A program made the position numbers and the translations under genes. Below, one piece after another: positions 6,818-15,704 of a DNA stretch of 64,000 bases. The notes under the pieces are model-generated. The model made no database searches, had not been told where the DNA came from, and saw nothing but the letters and a program-made list of their open reading frames with translations. The DNA comes from Faecalimonas sp. GTDB lineage: Bacteria > Bacillota > Clostridia > Lachnospirales > Lachnospiraceae. Each line of letters begins with the position of its first letter. The stretch's first letter is position 1. The stretch covers positions 41,550-105,549 of the forward strand of contig JARICA010000013.1 in the NCBI GenBank assembly GCA_029264305.1, read 5' to 3'.

Positions 6818-8008
6818 ATGGAAAGAAAAGTAGGAACAATTTCAAGAGGAGTTCGTTGTCCAATCATTAGAGAAGGCGACAATTTAGCGGACATCGTGGT
6901 AAATAGCGTATTAGATGCGGCAAGCAGTGAAGGATTTGAATTAAGAGATAAAGATGTAATCTCACTTACAGAATCGATTGTTGCAAGAGCACAGGGTAAT
7001 TACGCTCCAATTAGTGCAATTGCAAGTGATGTAAAAGCAAAATTAGGCGGAGAAACGATTGGAATTATTTTTCCGATTTTATCAAGAAATAGATTTTCTA
7101 TCTGCTTAAAGGGAATGGCTATGGGAGCAAAAAAAGTTGTTCTTATGCTTAGTTATCCAAGTGATGAAGTTGGGAATGAACTTGTGTCGCTTGATAAATT
7201 AGATGAGGCAGGAATCAATCCATACAGTGACGTATTAACTTTAGAAAAATATAGAGAATTGTTTGGAGAGAACAAACATCAATTTACAGGTGTAGATTAT
7301 GTAGAATATTATGGGGAACTTATTCGTGAAGCAGGAGCAGAAGTAGAAATTATTTTTGCAAACAATCCAAAAGTGATTCTTGATTATACAAAGAATGTAA
7401 TTCACTGTGATATCCATACAAGAGCAAGAACACAAAGAATCTTAAAGGCAAATGGTGCTGAAAGAGTATTTGGTATGGATGAAATTTTAAATGCATCTGT
7501 TGATGGAAGTGGATTCAATGAAAAATATGGTTTGTTAGGTTCTAATAAATCTACAGAAGAAAGTGTAAAACTTTTCCCAAGAGAATGTTTTGGATTAGTT
7601 GAAGAAATTCAGAAAAGTATTTTAGAAAAAACAGGAAAACACGTTGAAGTTATGGTTTATGGAGATGGTGCTTTTAAAGATCCTCAAGGGAAAATTTGGG
7701 AACTTGCGGATCCAGTTGTTTCTCCAGCGTTTACAGAAGGACTTCGTGGAACACCAAATGAAGTGAAGTTGAAATATTTAGCAGATAATGATTTCAAAGA
7801 TTTGAGTGGAGAAGCTTTAAAAGAAGCTATTTCTAAACGTATTAAAGAAAAAGATGATAATCTTGTAGGAAACATGGTTTCTCAAGGAACAACACCTAGA
7901 CAACTTACAGATTTGATTGGTTCTTTATGTGACCTTACAAGTGGTTCTGGAGATAAAGGTACTCCAGTTGTACTTGTACAGGGATATTTTGATAACTATA
8001 CAAATTAA
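6818..8008 (+). CDS. Coenzyme F420-0:L-glutamate ligase-like protein
   Basis: 396 residues, longer than the roughly 250-residue CofE/FbiB ligase domain. The COG1478-like core is visible: GDNLADIVVNSV, KDVISLTESIVARAQGNY, an ILSRNRFSICLKGMAMGAKKVVL stretch in two blocks, ELADPVVSPAFTEGLRGTPNEVKLKYLAD, and a C-terminal QGTTPRQLTDLIGSLCDLTSGSGDKGTP. F420 ligases add gamma-linked glutamates to F420-0 using GTP. No other F420 gene is in the window, and Lachnospiraceae are not known to make F420, so a different amide-forming reaction is likely. The RBS AAAAGGGA precedes the ATG at 6818. Confidence 0.75.
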   Translation: MERKVGTISRGVRCPIIREGDNLADIVVNSVLDAASSEGFELRDKDVISLTESIVARAQGNYAPISAIASDVKAKLGGETIGIIFPILSRNRFSICLKGMAMGAKKVVLMLSYPSDEVGNELVSLDKLDEAGINPYSDVLTLEKYRELFGENKHQFTGVDYVEYYGELIREAGAEVEIIFANNPKVILDYTKNVIHCDIHTRARTQRILKANGAERVFGMDEILNASVDGSGFNEKYGLLGSNKSTEESVKLFPRECFGLVEEIQKSILEKTGKHVEVMVYGDGAFKDPQGKIWELADPVVSPAFTEGLRGTPNEVKLKYLADNDFKDLSGEALKEAISKRIKEKDDNLVGNMVSQGTTPRQLTDLIGSLCDLTSGSGDKGTPVVLVQGYFDNYTN

Positions 8009-8034
8009 TAAAAGAGCATAGACTCAACAAATTA

Positions 8035-8101
8035 TGGCTCTAAGTCAATAGTTGGAGGGAGGATTTTTGAATCTCCACCATCATTGGCTTAGAGCTATTT
8101 T
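8035..8101 (+). terminator. Long imperfect stem-loop, probable terminator
   Basis: A 15-bp stem (8035-8049 with 8083-8097, two G-U pairs) continues into a second partly paired region (GGAG near 8055 with CTCC near 8074). TTTTAAT follows. The arms are far longer than an ordinary terminator needs. It lies 27 bp after the F420-ligase-like stop and 100 bp before the glyA promoter. Confidence 0.55.
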
Positions 8102-8197
8102 AATAAATATTGAGGATATAATTTAGTAGAGAATGAGTGATATTTTAAAATGTATTATACGCAATGTAGCAGTCACATTTTGATAAAAGATAATATA

Positions 8198-8226
8198 TTG
8201 AAGCATAATATAAACTATGTTATGAT
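8198..8226 (+). promoter_or_regulatory. SigA-type promoter of glyA
   Basis: TTGAAG (8198-8203), 17-nt spacer, TATGAT (8221-8226). The glyA SD AAAGGAGGG follows at 8265-8273, six bases before the ATG. Confidence 0.65.
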
Positions 8227-8279
8227 GACCTCAGATAGAACATAAAACGGACAAGAACAAAGATAAAGGAGGGTAAGAT

Positions 8280-9527
8280 ATGGTAAATGAAATAATGAAA
8301 CATATTACAATGTATGATGAGAAAGTTGGACAAGCTATTCAAGCAGAATGTAATAGGCAACGCAGGAATTTGGAACTTATTGCGTCTGAAAATATTGTTT
8401 CTAAAGAAGTAATGATGACCATGGGAACGGTATTGACAAACAAATATGCAGAAGGTTATTCTGGAAAAAGATATTATGGTGGGTGTGAACAAGTAGATGT
8501 AATTGAAACGATTGCTATTGAACGTGCGAAGAAACTATTTGATTGCGACTATGCTAATGTACAACCTCATTCAGGAGCACAGGCAAATATGGCAGTTTTG
8601 ATTGCAATGTTGAAACCTGGAGATACGATTATGGGAATGAATTTGGAACATGGTGGACATTTGACTCATGGAAGTCCAGTGAATTTTTCGGGAATGTATT
8701 TTCATATTGTTCCATACGGAGTAAATGCGGAGGGATTTATTGATTATGATGAAGTGGAAAGACTTGCTTTAGAGGCAAAGCCAAAATTGATTATTGCTGG
8801 TGCGAGTGCTTATGCAAGGAAAATTGATTTTAAAAGATTTCGTGAGATTGCTGACAAAGTTGGTGCATACTTAATGGTAGATATGGCGCATATTGCGGGG
8901 CTTGTAGCAACTGGGTTACACCAAAGTCCTATGCCATATGCAGATGTAGTGACAACAACAACTCATAAGACTTTGCGTGGACCAAGAGGTGGAATGATTT
9001 TAGCGAACAAAGATGCTGCAGAAAAATTTTGTTTAAATAAGGCTGTTTTTCCAGGAACGCAAGGTGGTCCGTTAGAACACGTTATTGCAGCAAAGGCAGT
9101 AGCCTTTGGGGAAGCATTACAACCAGAATTTAAGAAATATCAAGAACAAGTAGTAAAAAATGCAAAAGTTTTGTCAGAAGCATTACAGAGAAAAGGCTTT
9201 GATATTTTGACAGGAGGAACAGATAATCATCTTATGTTACTCGATTTAAGAAATTTGGAGTTATCTGGAAAAGAGTTACAGAGACGTTGTGATGAAGTAT
9301 ATATTACATTGAATAAGAATACAGTTCCAAATGATCCTAGAAGTCCTTTTGTCACTTCTGGAGTTCGTATTGGAACACCTGCAGTTACTTCTAGGGGAAT
9401 GAAAGAAGACGATATGGAAAAAATTGCGGAACTAATTTGGCTTACAGCTATGGATTTTGAAGAAAAAGCGGATGAGATTCGCAAAGAAGTAGAGAAACTT
9501 TGCGAAAAATATCCGATTTATGAATAA
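8280..9527 (+). CDS. glyA: Serine hydroxymethyltransferase
   Basis: 415 residues, full length. The PLP lysine is K230 in [15 protein letters not shown]. The N-terminal NLELIASEN and [13 protein letters not shown] segments and the C-terminal [15 protein letters not shown] are diagnostic. It interconverts serine and glycine while charging tetrahydrofolate to 5,10-methylene-THF in the cytosol. It feeds the purine genes (purN needs 10-formyl-THF) and dTMP synthesis. It is transcribed alone from its own promoter and closed by the perfect palindrome at 9537-9558. Confidence 0.97.
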   Translation: MVNEIMKHITMYDEKVGQAIQAECNRQRRNLELIASENIVSKEVMMTMGTVLTNKYAEGYSGKRYYGGCEQVDVIETIAIERAKKLFDCDYANVQPHSGAQANMAVLIAMLKPGDTIMGMNLEHGGHLTHGSPVNFSGMYFHIVPYGVNAEGFIDYDEVERLALEAKPKLIIAGASAYARKIDFKRFREIADKVGAYLMVDMAHIAGLVATGLHQSPMPYADVVTTTTHKTLRGPRGGMILANKDAAEKFCLNKAVFPGTQGGPLEHVIAAKAVAFGEALQPEFKKYQEQVVKNAKVLSEALQRKGFDILTGGTDNHLMLLDLRNLELSGKELQRRCDEVYITLNKNTVPNDPRSPFVTSGVRIGTPAVTSRGMKEDDMEKIAELIWLTAMDFEEKADEIRKEVEKLCEKYPIYE

Positions 9528-9536
9528 AAGCATACG

Positions 9537-9558
9537 GGGGATAGCAATTGCTATCCCC
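9537..9558. terminator. Perfect 22-bp palindrome, bidirectional terminator
   Basis: GGGGATAGCAATTGCTATCCCC is a perfect palindrome with no fixed loop. It lies between glyA (+) and the convergent 73-residue gene, whose stop codon is inside it. There is no clear T-run on either side. Confidence 0.5.
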
Positions 9559-9772
9559 TCAATTCTTGTAAAAGCTCAATATCTTCTGGTTTGATTTTTA
9601 AATTAGATGAATAAGATTTTCCGTCAGGCGTGGTAACAGTTATTTCAATTAAAGTTCCTTCGGAAAGAGCATTTTTTGAAATTGCTTTTAGAAAATGTGG
9701 AAATTTAGGGTGATTTTTTGAAAATTTCCCCCATGCATTTTTATATTTTAAAATTGACATTGGAGTTATCAT
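9551..9772 (-). CDS. Small conserved-looking hypothetical protein
   Basis: 73 residues. The ATG at 9772 has AAAGGAAT upstream on the minus strand. The sequence (start MITPMSILKYKNAWGKFSKN, then HPKFPHFLKAI, ending KIKPEDIELLQELRG) looks like a compact alpha-plus-beta domain with no cysteine or membrane segment. No family is recognised. It follows the NuoE-like gene by 21 bp on the same strand, so the two are probably co-transcribed. Confidence 0.6.
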   Translation of the reverse strand: MITPMSILKYKNAWGKFSKNHPKFPHFLKAISKNALSEGTLIEITVTTPDGKSYSSNLKIKPEDIELLQELRG

Positions 9773-9793
9773 ATAAATATTCCTTTCGTAAAT

Positions 9794-10267
9794 TTATAAT
9801 AAAAGTGTTTTTAGTTTTTCTGAATCTATGTTATGATATATGGCGTCGCCAATCATAAGGTTAGGGCCTTTTTTGCATTGTTTCATACAAGGCTTAGTAG
9901 TTAATTTATATCTTCCGTCTTTTGTTACTTGTCCAGGGCGGATTTGTAAAAGTGTCTGAATTTCAGAAAGTAATTTTTGTGCGTTTTTTGAAGAACAAGA
10001 AGCACCTGAACAGACAATAATCTCTGTCTGAAATTTTTCATTAGTTAAACTTGGATATATGGAAATGATTTTATCAATAATGATTGTACTCATTTTCATA
10101 ATTTCACTGATTCGTGTTTTTGCATCAGCTGGAATACAACCGAAAATTTCTTGTGTTTCCTTTAAAAATTGTACAAGTGTTTCTTGATCATTGGTTACTT
10201 GTAATGATTGATAATATCTTGCGGTTTCTTCAAAGAGCAAGAGGTTATCTTCTATATTATTTGTCAT
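9794..10267 (-). CDS. NuoE/HndA-like thioredoxin-fold [2Fe-2S] protein
   Basis: 157 residues, the length of the 24-kDa subunit of complex I and of NADP-reducing hydrogenase subunit A. An N-terminal helical bundle includes LKETQEIFGCIP. A thioredoxin-like ferredoxin domain carries ligands in VCSGASC and PCMKQC, so the C-X4-C plus C-X3-C cluster pattern is intact. Family members relay electrons from NADH to flavin or hydrogenase partners. No NuoF-like or hydrogenase gene is adjacent, so its partner must be elsewhere or it works alone. Confidence 0.82.
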   Translation of the reverse strand: MTNNIEDNLLLFEETARYYQSLQVTNDQETLVQFLKETQEIFGCIPADAKTRISEIMKMSTIIIDKIISIYPSLTNEKFQTEIIVCSGASCSSKNAQKLLSEIQTLLQIRPGQVTKDGRYKLTTKPCMKQCKKGPNLMIGDAIYHNIDSEKLKTLLL

Positions 10268-10370
10268 AATTTATAATCCCTTCTAAAAGAATTTTAATCA
10301 TAATGAATAATCATACTATGAGAAAAAAGTTTATGCAAGGGAAAATATGAGAAAAGGAGAGATGTTGGAC

Positions 10371-11750
10371 ATGAATAAAACTCAAAATGTAATGGGAACA
10401 AAACCAGTGTTTCCTCTTTTGATGTCAATGGCCATTCCGCCGATGGTATCAATGTTGATTCAATCTATGTATAATGTTGTAGATAGTATTTTTGTTGCAC
10501 AACTTGGGGAAGATGCCTTGACTGCAGTTTCTCTTGCTTTTCCACTTCAAAATCTTGTGCTATCTGCGGCCGTAGGAATGGGAATAGGATTGAATGCGGG
10601 AATAGCGAGAAATATTGGTGCGGGAAAACAAGATATGGTAAACAAAACTGCTACACATGGAATAGTTTTTACAGCAATTCATACGATTATCTTTATTTTA
10701 ATTGGATTGTTTGGAGTTAAACCATTTTTCCGTTTTTTTACAGATGATCCGACGGTTTTTCGATGGGGATGTCAATATACGTATATTGTTATCTGTCTTT
10801 CTTTTGGATGTTTGTTCCATATCGCTATCGAAAAAATGTTTCAAGCAACTGGTAAAATGGTTATGCCAATGATTATACAAGCAGTTGGAGCAATTATTAA
10901 TATTATTTTAGATCCGATTTTAATTTTTGGATTATTTGGTTTTCCAGCATTAAAAATACAAGGGGCAGCAATTGCAACTGTTGTTGGACAAATATCTGCT
11001 TGTGTGTTATCTATTATTTTCTTTTGTAAGAATAGTGGAGGAATTTATTTGAAATTTAAAAATTTCAAATTTGATAGACAGATTACAAAGCAGTTATATA
11101 TGGTAGCGATTCCATCTGGTATTATGACTTCTATGCCATCTATTCTTGTTGGTGTTTTAAATGGGATTATTTCAGCGGTATCGGGAACAGCAGTTGCAGT
11201 TTTGGGAATTTATTTTAAGTTGCAAACATTCGTATATATGCCTGCTAATGGAGTGATTCAGGGAATGAGACCATTGATTAGTTATAATTATGGAGCAGGT
11301 TTACATCACCGCTTAAGGCAGGTGTTGAAAGTAAGTGTTATGGTGTCGGGAACGATTATGATATTTGGAACAATATTGTTTGTTGGCATTCCAGAACAAA
11401 TTTTAGCGATGTTTAATGCGAATGCAGAGATGATGAGAATGGGTGTGCAAACACTTCGCATTATAGGACTTGGATTTATTGTATCTACAATTGGTATAGT
11501 GTATTCGGGTGTGTTTGAATCATTAGGGAGAGGGATAGAATCGTTAATGATTTCATTGCTTCGTCAATTAGTTATTATTGTACCATTATCCATAGTTTTC
11601 TTAAAATCATTTGGTATTGCAGGTGTATGGGCAACGTTTCCAATAGCGGAGACTGTATCTGCAATTATTGCTATTTTTTTATTAAAACGAACAATGAAAA
11701 AAATGTCAATTAATTTCATAGATCAATCAGAAAAAGTGGGACGTAGTTAA
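10371..11750 (+). CDS. MATE-family multidrug/metabolite exporter
   Basis: About 459 residues from the ATG at 10371, which has AGGAG 11 bases upstream. ATGs at 10347 and 10362 are in frame and less well spaced. About 12 hydrophobic segments form two halves typical of MATE proteins. The N-terminal half starts MGTKPVFPLLMSMAIPPM and has SMYNVVDSIFVAQLGEDAL. The second half has IPSGIMTSMPSI, MPANGVIQGMRPLISYNYG and FESLGRGIESLMISLLRQ. It exports drugs or metabolites using a Na+ or H+ gradient at the inner membrane. Its substrate is unknown. Confidence 0.9.
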   Translation: MNKTQNVMGTKPVFPLLMSMAIPPMVSMLIQSMYNVVDSIFVAQLGEDALTAVSLAFPLQNLVLSAAVGMGIGLNAGIARNIGAGKQDMVNKTATHGIVFTAIHTIIFILIGLFGVKPFFRFFTDDPTVFRWGCQYTYIVICLSFGCLFHIAIEKMFQATGKMVMPMIIQAVGAIINIILDPILIFGLFGFPALKIQGAAIATVVGQISACVLSIIFFCKNSGGIYLKFKNFKFDRQITKQLYMVAIPSGIMTSMPSILVGVLNGIISAVSGTAVAVLGIYFKLQTFVYMPANGVIQGMRPLISYNYGAGLHHRLRQVLKVSVMVSGTIMIFGTILFVGIPEQILAMFNANAEMMRMGVQTLRIIGLGFIVSTIGIVYSGVFESLGRGIESLMISLLRQLVIIVPLSIVFLKSFGIAGVWATFPIAETVSAIIAIFLLKRTMKKMSINFIDQSEKVGRS

Positions 11751-11768
11751 AAGACTATGTCCCATTTT
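11733..11768. terminator. Bidirectional terminator between the MATE gene and aroE
   Basis: Arms 11733-11747 and 11754-11768 (AAAGTGGGACGTAGT with ACTATGTCCCATTTT) pair with G-U tolerance, giving A-rich and T-rich flanks for both strands. The MATE stop codon lies in the loop. The GGACGTAG core recurs in two other hairpins of this window. Confidence 0.8.
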
Positions 11769-11771
11769 AGT

Positions 11772-12644
11772 TTATGGAGTTGAAAAATATTTTTGTGTGA
11801 TTATTTCTATAGGCATTTCTTTTCCTGTCCATAGTTTAAAAGCTTCTGCGCCTTGAAACAATAACATAGAAAGACCGTTAAGTGTGTGGCATCCACATTC
11901 TCTTGCTAAGTGAAGGAGCTTTGTTTCCCGTGGATTATAGATCACATCAGAAACAATTAAATCTTTGTGGAAGATTTTACTGTCAGTAATAATGGAGGCA
12001 TCTGTATGTGGAGCCATACCAACAGAGGTTCCGTTTGTTAATAAGGTGCTTTCGGAAATTTCCCGTTTGAGTATTTTTTCATCGGAATAGTCGTATAAGT
12101 GAATTTGGCAATCAGATACAGTCTTTAATTTTTCGATTACTTTTTCCATTCGAGTAAAAGAGGCACTTCTATGGTTAAAAACAGAAATTTCTTTTACACC
12201 ATCAAGGGCAGCCTGCACAAGTATAGCAGTAGATGCTCCGCCGGCCCCAAGAAGTGTCATTTTTTTGCCAATAATAGTATGACCAGCCCTTTTTAACGAT
12301 TGCATATATCCTATACCATCTGTGGTATGTCCGATAAGAATACCATTATCGTTTACGACTGTATTCACAGATCCACTGATTTTAGCAGCGGGAGATAATT
12401 TGTCACATAATTTACACATTTCATTTTTATTTGGCATGGTTAGATTAAAACCTCGCACATTTAATGCTCGTAAACCGTTTACTGCTGTTTCTAGTTTATC
12501 TGTGGTGACATCGAATGCGAGGTAAATATAATTTAATCCTAATTGACGAAAGGATTCGTTATGCATAAATGGTGAAATGCTATGAGCAACAGGGTTTCCA
12601 AGCAGACCAGTTAAAATAGTGTGTCCATCAATTTCTTTATTCAT
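11772..12644 (-). CDS. aroE: Shikimate dehydrogenase
   Basis: 290 residues. The substrate domain has GNPVAHSISPFMHN and NLTMPNK (catalytic lysine). The catalytic aspartate is in IGHTTDGIGY. The NADP-binding Rossmann loop is LLGAGGASTAI, and the C-terminal NGLSMLLFQGAEAFKLW is typical. It reduces 3-dehydroshikimate to shikimate in the chorismate pathway. The start has AGGAGGAT upstream. It is divergent from aroD-aroB-aroF, which are separated by 122 bp, and ends at the shared terminator with the MATE gene. Confidence 0.96.
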   Translation of the reverse strand: MNKEIDGHTILTGLLGNPVAHSISPFMHNESFRQLGLNYIYLAFDVTTDKLETAVNGLRALNVRGFNLTMPNKNEMCKLCDKLSPAAKISGSVNTVVNDNGILIGHTTDGIGYMQSLKRAGHTIIGKKMTLLGAGGASTAILVQAALDGVKEISVFNHRSASFTRMEKVIEKLKTVSDCQIHLYDYSDEKILKREISESTLLTNGTSVGMAPHTDASIITDSKIFHKDLIVSDVIYNPRETKLLHLARECGCHTLNGLSMLLFQGAEAFKLWTGKEMPIEIITQKYFSTP

Positions 12645-12766
12645 TATAAAATCCTCCTGTATTTTTATAGACTAAAACCCTTTTGGGAAGAAGTCAAGAA
12701 AATCCTTTTTATAAAGGGGAAAAGTGTGGTAATATAAATATAATTTAGTTTTTTTGGAGGAATTAT

Positions 12767-13528
12767 ATGGAGAGTGTGAGGGTGAGAGACATTGTTATAG
12801 GGAAGGGCAAGCCTAAGATTGTCGTGCCAATTATAGCAAAAAGTGAGAGGGAAATAGAAGAACAATTACAGAAGATTGTGCAAAGGGAAATAGATATAGT
12901 AGAATGGCGTGGAGATTGGTTTGAAGGTATTTTTGATTGTAAAAGGGTAGAAGATATACTGAGATGGATGAGAAGCTATGTAGGAGAAATCCCTATTCTA
13001 TTTACTTTTCGCACAGCTAAAGAGGGTGGGGAAAAGGAAATTTCCCAAGAAACATACAACAAAATAAATATAAATATATCTAAGATGCAATTGGTAGATT
13101 TGATTGATGTAGAAGGATTTGGGTTTTCAGATGCAGAATGGCTTATTAAACAGTTAAAACAGCAAAACATAAAAGTCATTATTTCACATCACAATTTTGA
13201 AAAAACTTTACCTAAAAATGAAATGATAAAAAAATTATGTAAAATGCAAGAGATGGGTGCAGATATTATCAAAATGGCGATGTTACCGAAATCGACAAAG
13301 GATGTATTAGAGTTATTAGATGCAACAGAAGAAATGAATAGATTATATGCAAAACAACCAGTTGTGACAATGTCCATGACAGAAAAGGGATTGATAAGTC
13401 GGTTGGCAGGGGAATTTTTCGGATCAGCATTGACTTTTGGAGCAGTTGGTAAAACATCTGCACCGGGGCAAATTGATGTGGGAGAATTAAATTTTATATT
13501 GACAACGATACATAATCAGTTAAGATAG
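12767..13528 (+). CDS. aroD: Type I 3-dehydroquinate dehydratase
   Basis: 253 residues, the type I length. Schiff-base chemistry is indicated by the catalytic histidine in VIISHHNF and the lysine in ADIIKMAMLPKS. The N-terminal VEWRGDWF and C-terminal SMTEKGLISRLAGEFFGSALTF segments are also typical. It dehydrates 3-dehydroquinate to 3-dehydroshikimate. SD TTGGAGG precedes the ATG at 12767. It is the first gene of an apparent aroD-aroB-aroF operon. Confidence 0.96.
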   Translation: MESVRVRDIVIGKGKPKIVVPIIAKSEREIEEQLQKIVQREIDIVEWRGDWFEGIFDCKRVEDILRWMRSYVGEIPILFTFRTAKEGGEKEISQETYNKININISKMQLVDLIDVEGFGFSDAEWLIKQLKQQNIKVIISHHNFEKTLPKNEMIKKLCKMQEMGADIIKMAMLPKSTKDVLELLDATEEMNRLYAKQPVVTMSMTEKGLISRLAGEFFGSALTFGAVGKTSAPGQIDVGELNFILTTIHNQLR

Positions 13529-13547
13529 AGAAAATGGGGTGAGAAAA

Positions 13548-14552
13548 ATGGAGATGAATATTCAATTGGCAGAGAATGTGAGTCACATATATATAGAAAG
13601 AGATTGTCGTCTAAATTTGGAAAAATATATTTCTTTAGATTGTAAGGTGATGATTATTACAGATGAAGGAGTGCCAGAGAAATATCATAAAGAAGTTTTA
13701 AAACAATGTAAGGAAGGATATCTTTTTATTGCAAAACAGGGAGAGGAATCAAAAAGTCTTGAGGTTTATGAACAGGTTTTGCAGAAGTTACTTGAATTAG
13801 ATTTTTCAAGAAAAGATTTAGTAATAGCTCTTGGAGGCGGTGTGATTGGAGATTTAAGTGGATTTGTAGCTGGGACATTTAAAAGGGGAATGAGATTTGC
13901 ATCTATTCCAACTACAACACTTTCGCAAATTGATTCTAGTATAGGTGGAAAAGTAGCTGTGAATATGGGAAATGTAAAAAATGTAATTGGCACATTTTAC
14001 CATCCAGAAGTAGTATTAATTGATTTGAACACATTAGTTACGTTACCGAAAAGACATTATTATAATGGACTTGTTGAAGCTGTAAAAGCAGGGTTAATCG
14101 GTGATGTGGAGTTGTTTGAACTTTTTGAAAAGAGTGAAGATATAGAAGAAAATATAGAAGAGATTATTGTACATGCTTTGCAAGTAAAGAAAAATGTAGT
14201 TGAGAAAGATGAGAAAGAAGAACATTTACGTAAAATTTTAAATTTTGGACATACAATTGGTCATGCTATTGAAAGCATTTATCATTTGGAAGGGTACTAT
14301 CATGGAGAATGTGTTGGAATTGGCATGATGATGATTTTGGAAAAAGAAGAAATTCGGGAACGACTTCGAAAAGTTTTATGTAAATTAAATGTTCCTTTGT
14401 CTGCTGAATATGATGTGGAAGAAGTTATACATTTTATTAAAAAAGATAAAAAGGCAAATGGAAAATATGTTACTGTTGTGCAAGTAGATAATGTGGGAGA
14501 GGCAAAACTTCTTCCAATAGAAATAGAAAGTTTAAGAGGGAATAAATTATGA
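13548..14552 (+). CDS. aroB: 3-dehydroquinate synthase
   Basis: About 334 residues from the ATG at 13548. A GTG at 13539 and an ATG at 13554 are also in frame, and the SD GGGGTGAG at 13536-13543 does not decide cleanly. Motifs: LVIALGGGVIGDLSGFVAGTFKRG in two blocks (NAD binding), PTTTLSQIDSSIGGKVAVN, KNVIGTFYHP, EAVKAGLIGD and the metal-site NFGHTIGHAIE. It cyclises DAHP to 3-dehydroquinate. Its stop overlaps the aroF start (ATGA), indicating translational coupling. Confidence 0.96.
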   Translation: MEMNIQLAENVSHIYIERDCRLNLEKYISLDCKVMIITDEGVPEKYHKEVLKQCKEGYLFIAKQGEESKSLEVYEQVLQKLLELDFSRKDLVIALGGGVIGDLSGFVAGTFKRGMRFASIPTTTLSQIDSSIGGKVAVNMGNVKNVIGTFYHPEVVLIDLNTLVTLPKRHYYNGLVEAVKAGLIGDVELFELFEKSEDIEENIEEIIVHALQVKKNVVEKDEKEEHLRKILNFGHTIGHAIESIYHLEGYYHGECVGIGMMMILEKEEIRERLRKVLCKLNVPLSAEYDVEEVIHFIKKDKKANGKYVTVVQVDNVGEAKLLPIEIESLRGNKL

Positions 14553-15565
14553 TTATTACATGTAGAAAAAATGCTCCGCAAGAAGAAGTAGATAAGGTTG
14601 TTAAAAATTTTGAAGAACAAGGATTAGAAGTGAATTTTATTCAAGGTGCAAATTATAATGTTTTTGGTATTGTTGGAGATACGACCGTTGTAGATGAAAG
14701 AAAAATTCGTGCAAATACATGGATTGAAGATGTGACGAGAATTGGGGCACCTTATAAGAAAGTAAATCGTTTGTTTCATCCAGAAGATAGTGTTATAGAT
14801 GTGGCAGGAGTAAAAATTGGTGGAAAAGAGAAAGTAGTTGTTATAGGAGGACCGTGTTCTGTAGAAGGAAAAGAAGAAATTTGTAATTTGGCAAAAAAAG
14901 TAAAAGAGGCAGGAGCGGATATGCTTAGAGGTGGTGCATATAAACCACGAACATCGCCATATGCGTTTCAAGGGCTTGGAACAGCAGGAATAGAAGCTAT
15001 GGTTGAGGCACGAAAACAGACAGGGCTTCCAATAGTATCTGAAATTATGAGTGCAGATAAGATTGATGAGTTTGTAGAAAATGTAGATTTGATTCAAGTT
15101 GGCGCAAGAAATATGCAAAATTTCGATTTGCTTAAAGCGTTAGGAAAAATTCGCAAACCGATTTTATTAAAACGAGGATTAGCGAATACGATAGAAGAAT
15201 GGCTTATGTCTGCCGAATATATTATGGCAGGGGGAAATAATCAAGTTATTCTTTGTGAGAGAGGAATTCGTACATTTGAAAAATATACGAGAAATACGTT
15301 GGATTTAAGTGTTGTACCAATTATTAAACGAAAAAGTCATTTACCAATTATTATTGATCCATCTCATGCTACAGGTGATTGGGAACTTGTTGAAGCTATG
15401 AGTCTTGCAGCAGTAGCAGCAGGTGCAGATGGTCTAATTGTAGAGGTACATGATAATCCAGAATGTGCATGGAGTGATGGGGCACAATCATTAAAACCAG
15501 AGAAATTTAAAACAATGATTGATAAATGCAAAGTTGTAGCAGAAGTAATAGGTAGAAGCATGTAA
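14549..15565 (+). CDS. aroF: DAHP synthase, AroA-I-beta type with N-terminal ferredoxin-like domain
   Basis: 338 residues, the size of the Thermotoga maritima enzyme. Residues 1-70 (MIITCRKNAPQEEVDKVVKN onward) match the ferredoxin-like regulatory domain that in Thermotoga mediates tyrosine/phenylalanine feedback. The barrel follows, with VVIGGPCSVEGKEE, MLRGGAYKPRTSPYAFQGLG, QVGARNMQNFDLL, KRGLANTIEEW and IIDPSHATGDWELV. It condenses PEP and erythrose-4-phosphate, the committed step of the pathway. No chorismate mutase domain is fused. The start overlaps aroB by four bases. Confidence 0.95.
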   Translation: MIITCRKNAPQEEVDKVVKNFEEQGLEVNFIQGANYNVFGIVGDTTVVDERKIRANTWIEDVTRIGAPYKKVNRLFHPEDSVIDVAGVKIGGKEKVVVIGGPCSVEGKEEICNLAKKVKEAGADMLRGGAYKPRTSPYAFQGLGTAGIEAMVEARKQTGLPIVSEIMSADKIDEFVENVDLIQVGARNMQNFDLLKALGKIRKPILLKRGLANTIEEWLMSAEYIMAGGNNQVILCERGIRTFEKYTRNTLDLSVVPIIKRKSHLPIIIDPSHATGDWELVEAMSLAAVAAGADGLIVEVHDNPECAWSDGAQSLKPEKFKTMIDKCKVVAEVIGRSM

Positions 15566-15569
15566 GAAA

Positions 15570-15603
15570 AAGAGCAGGAACAAAAAAGATAGTTCTTGCT
15601 CTT
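15570..15603 (+). terminator. Hairpin after the aro operon
   Basis: A 12-bp perfect stem, AAGAGCAGGAAC (15570-15581) with GTTCTTGCTCTT (15592-15603), starts 4 bp after the aroF stop. The U-run is weak. Confidence 0.65.
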
Positions 15604-15704
15604 CGTATTATGTGGAATCTGATGTAAAAGACTACCCAAATATGTTGCCGACGAATAATTTATTCTTAAAATGTGGCACACTACTGATGAAGGAGGTGTG
15701 TGGC

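Noticed and set aside
8035..8101. THF or glycine riboswitch upstream of glyA
   Set aside because: The conserved cores of those classes are not present, and the element lies upstream of the glyA promoter. Treated as a long terminator-like stem.
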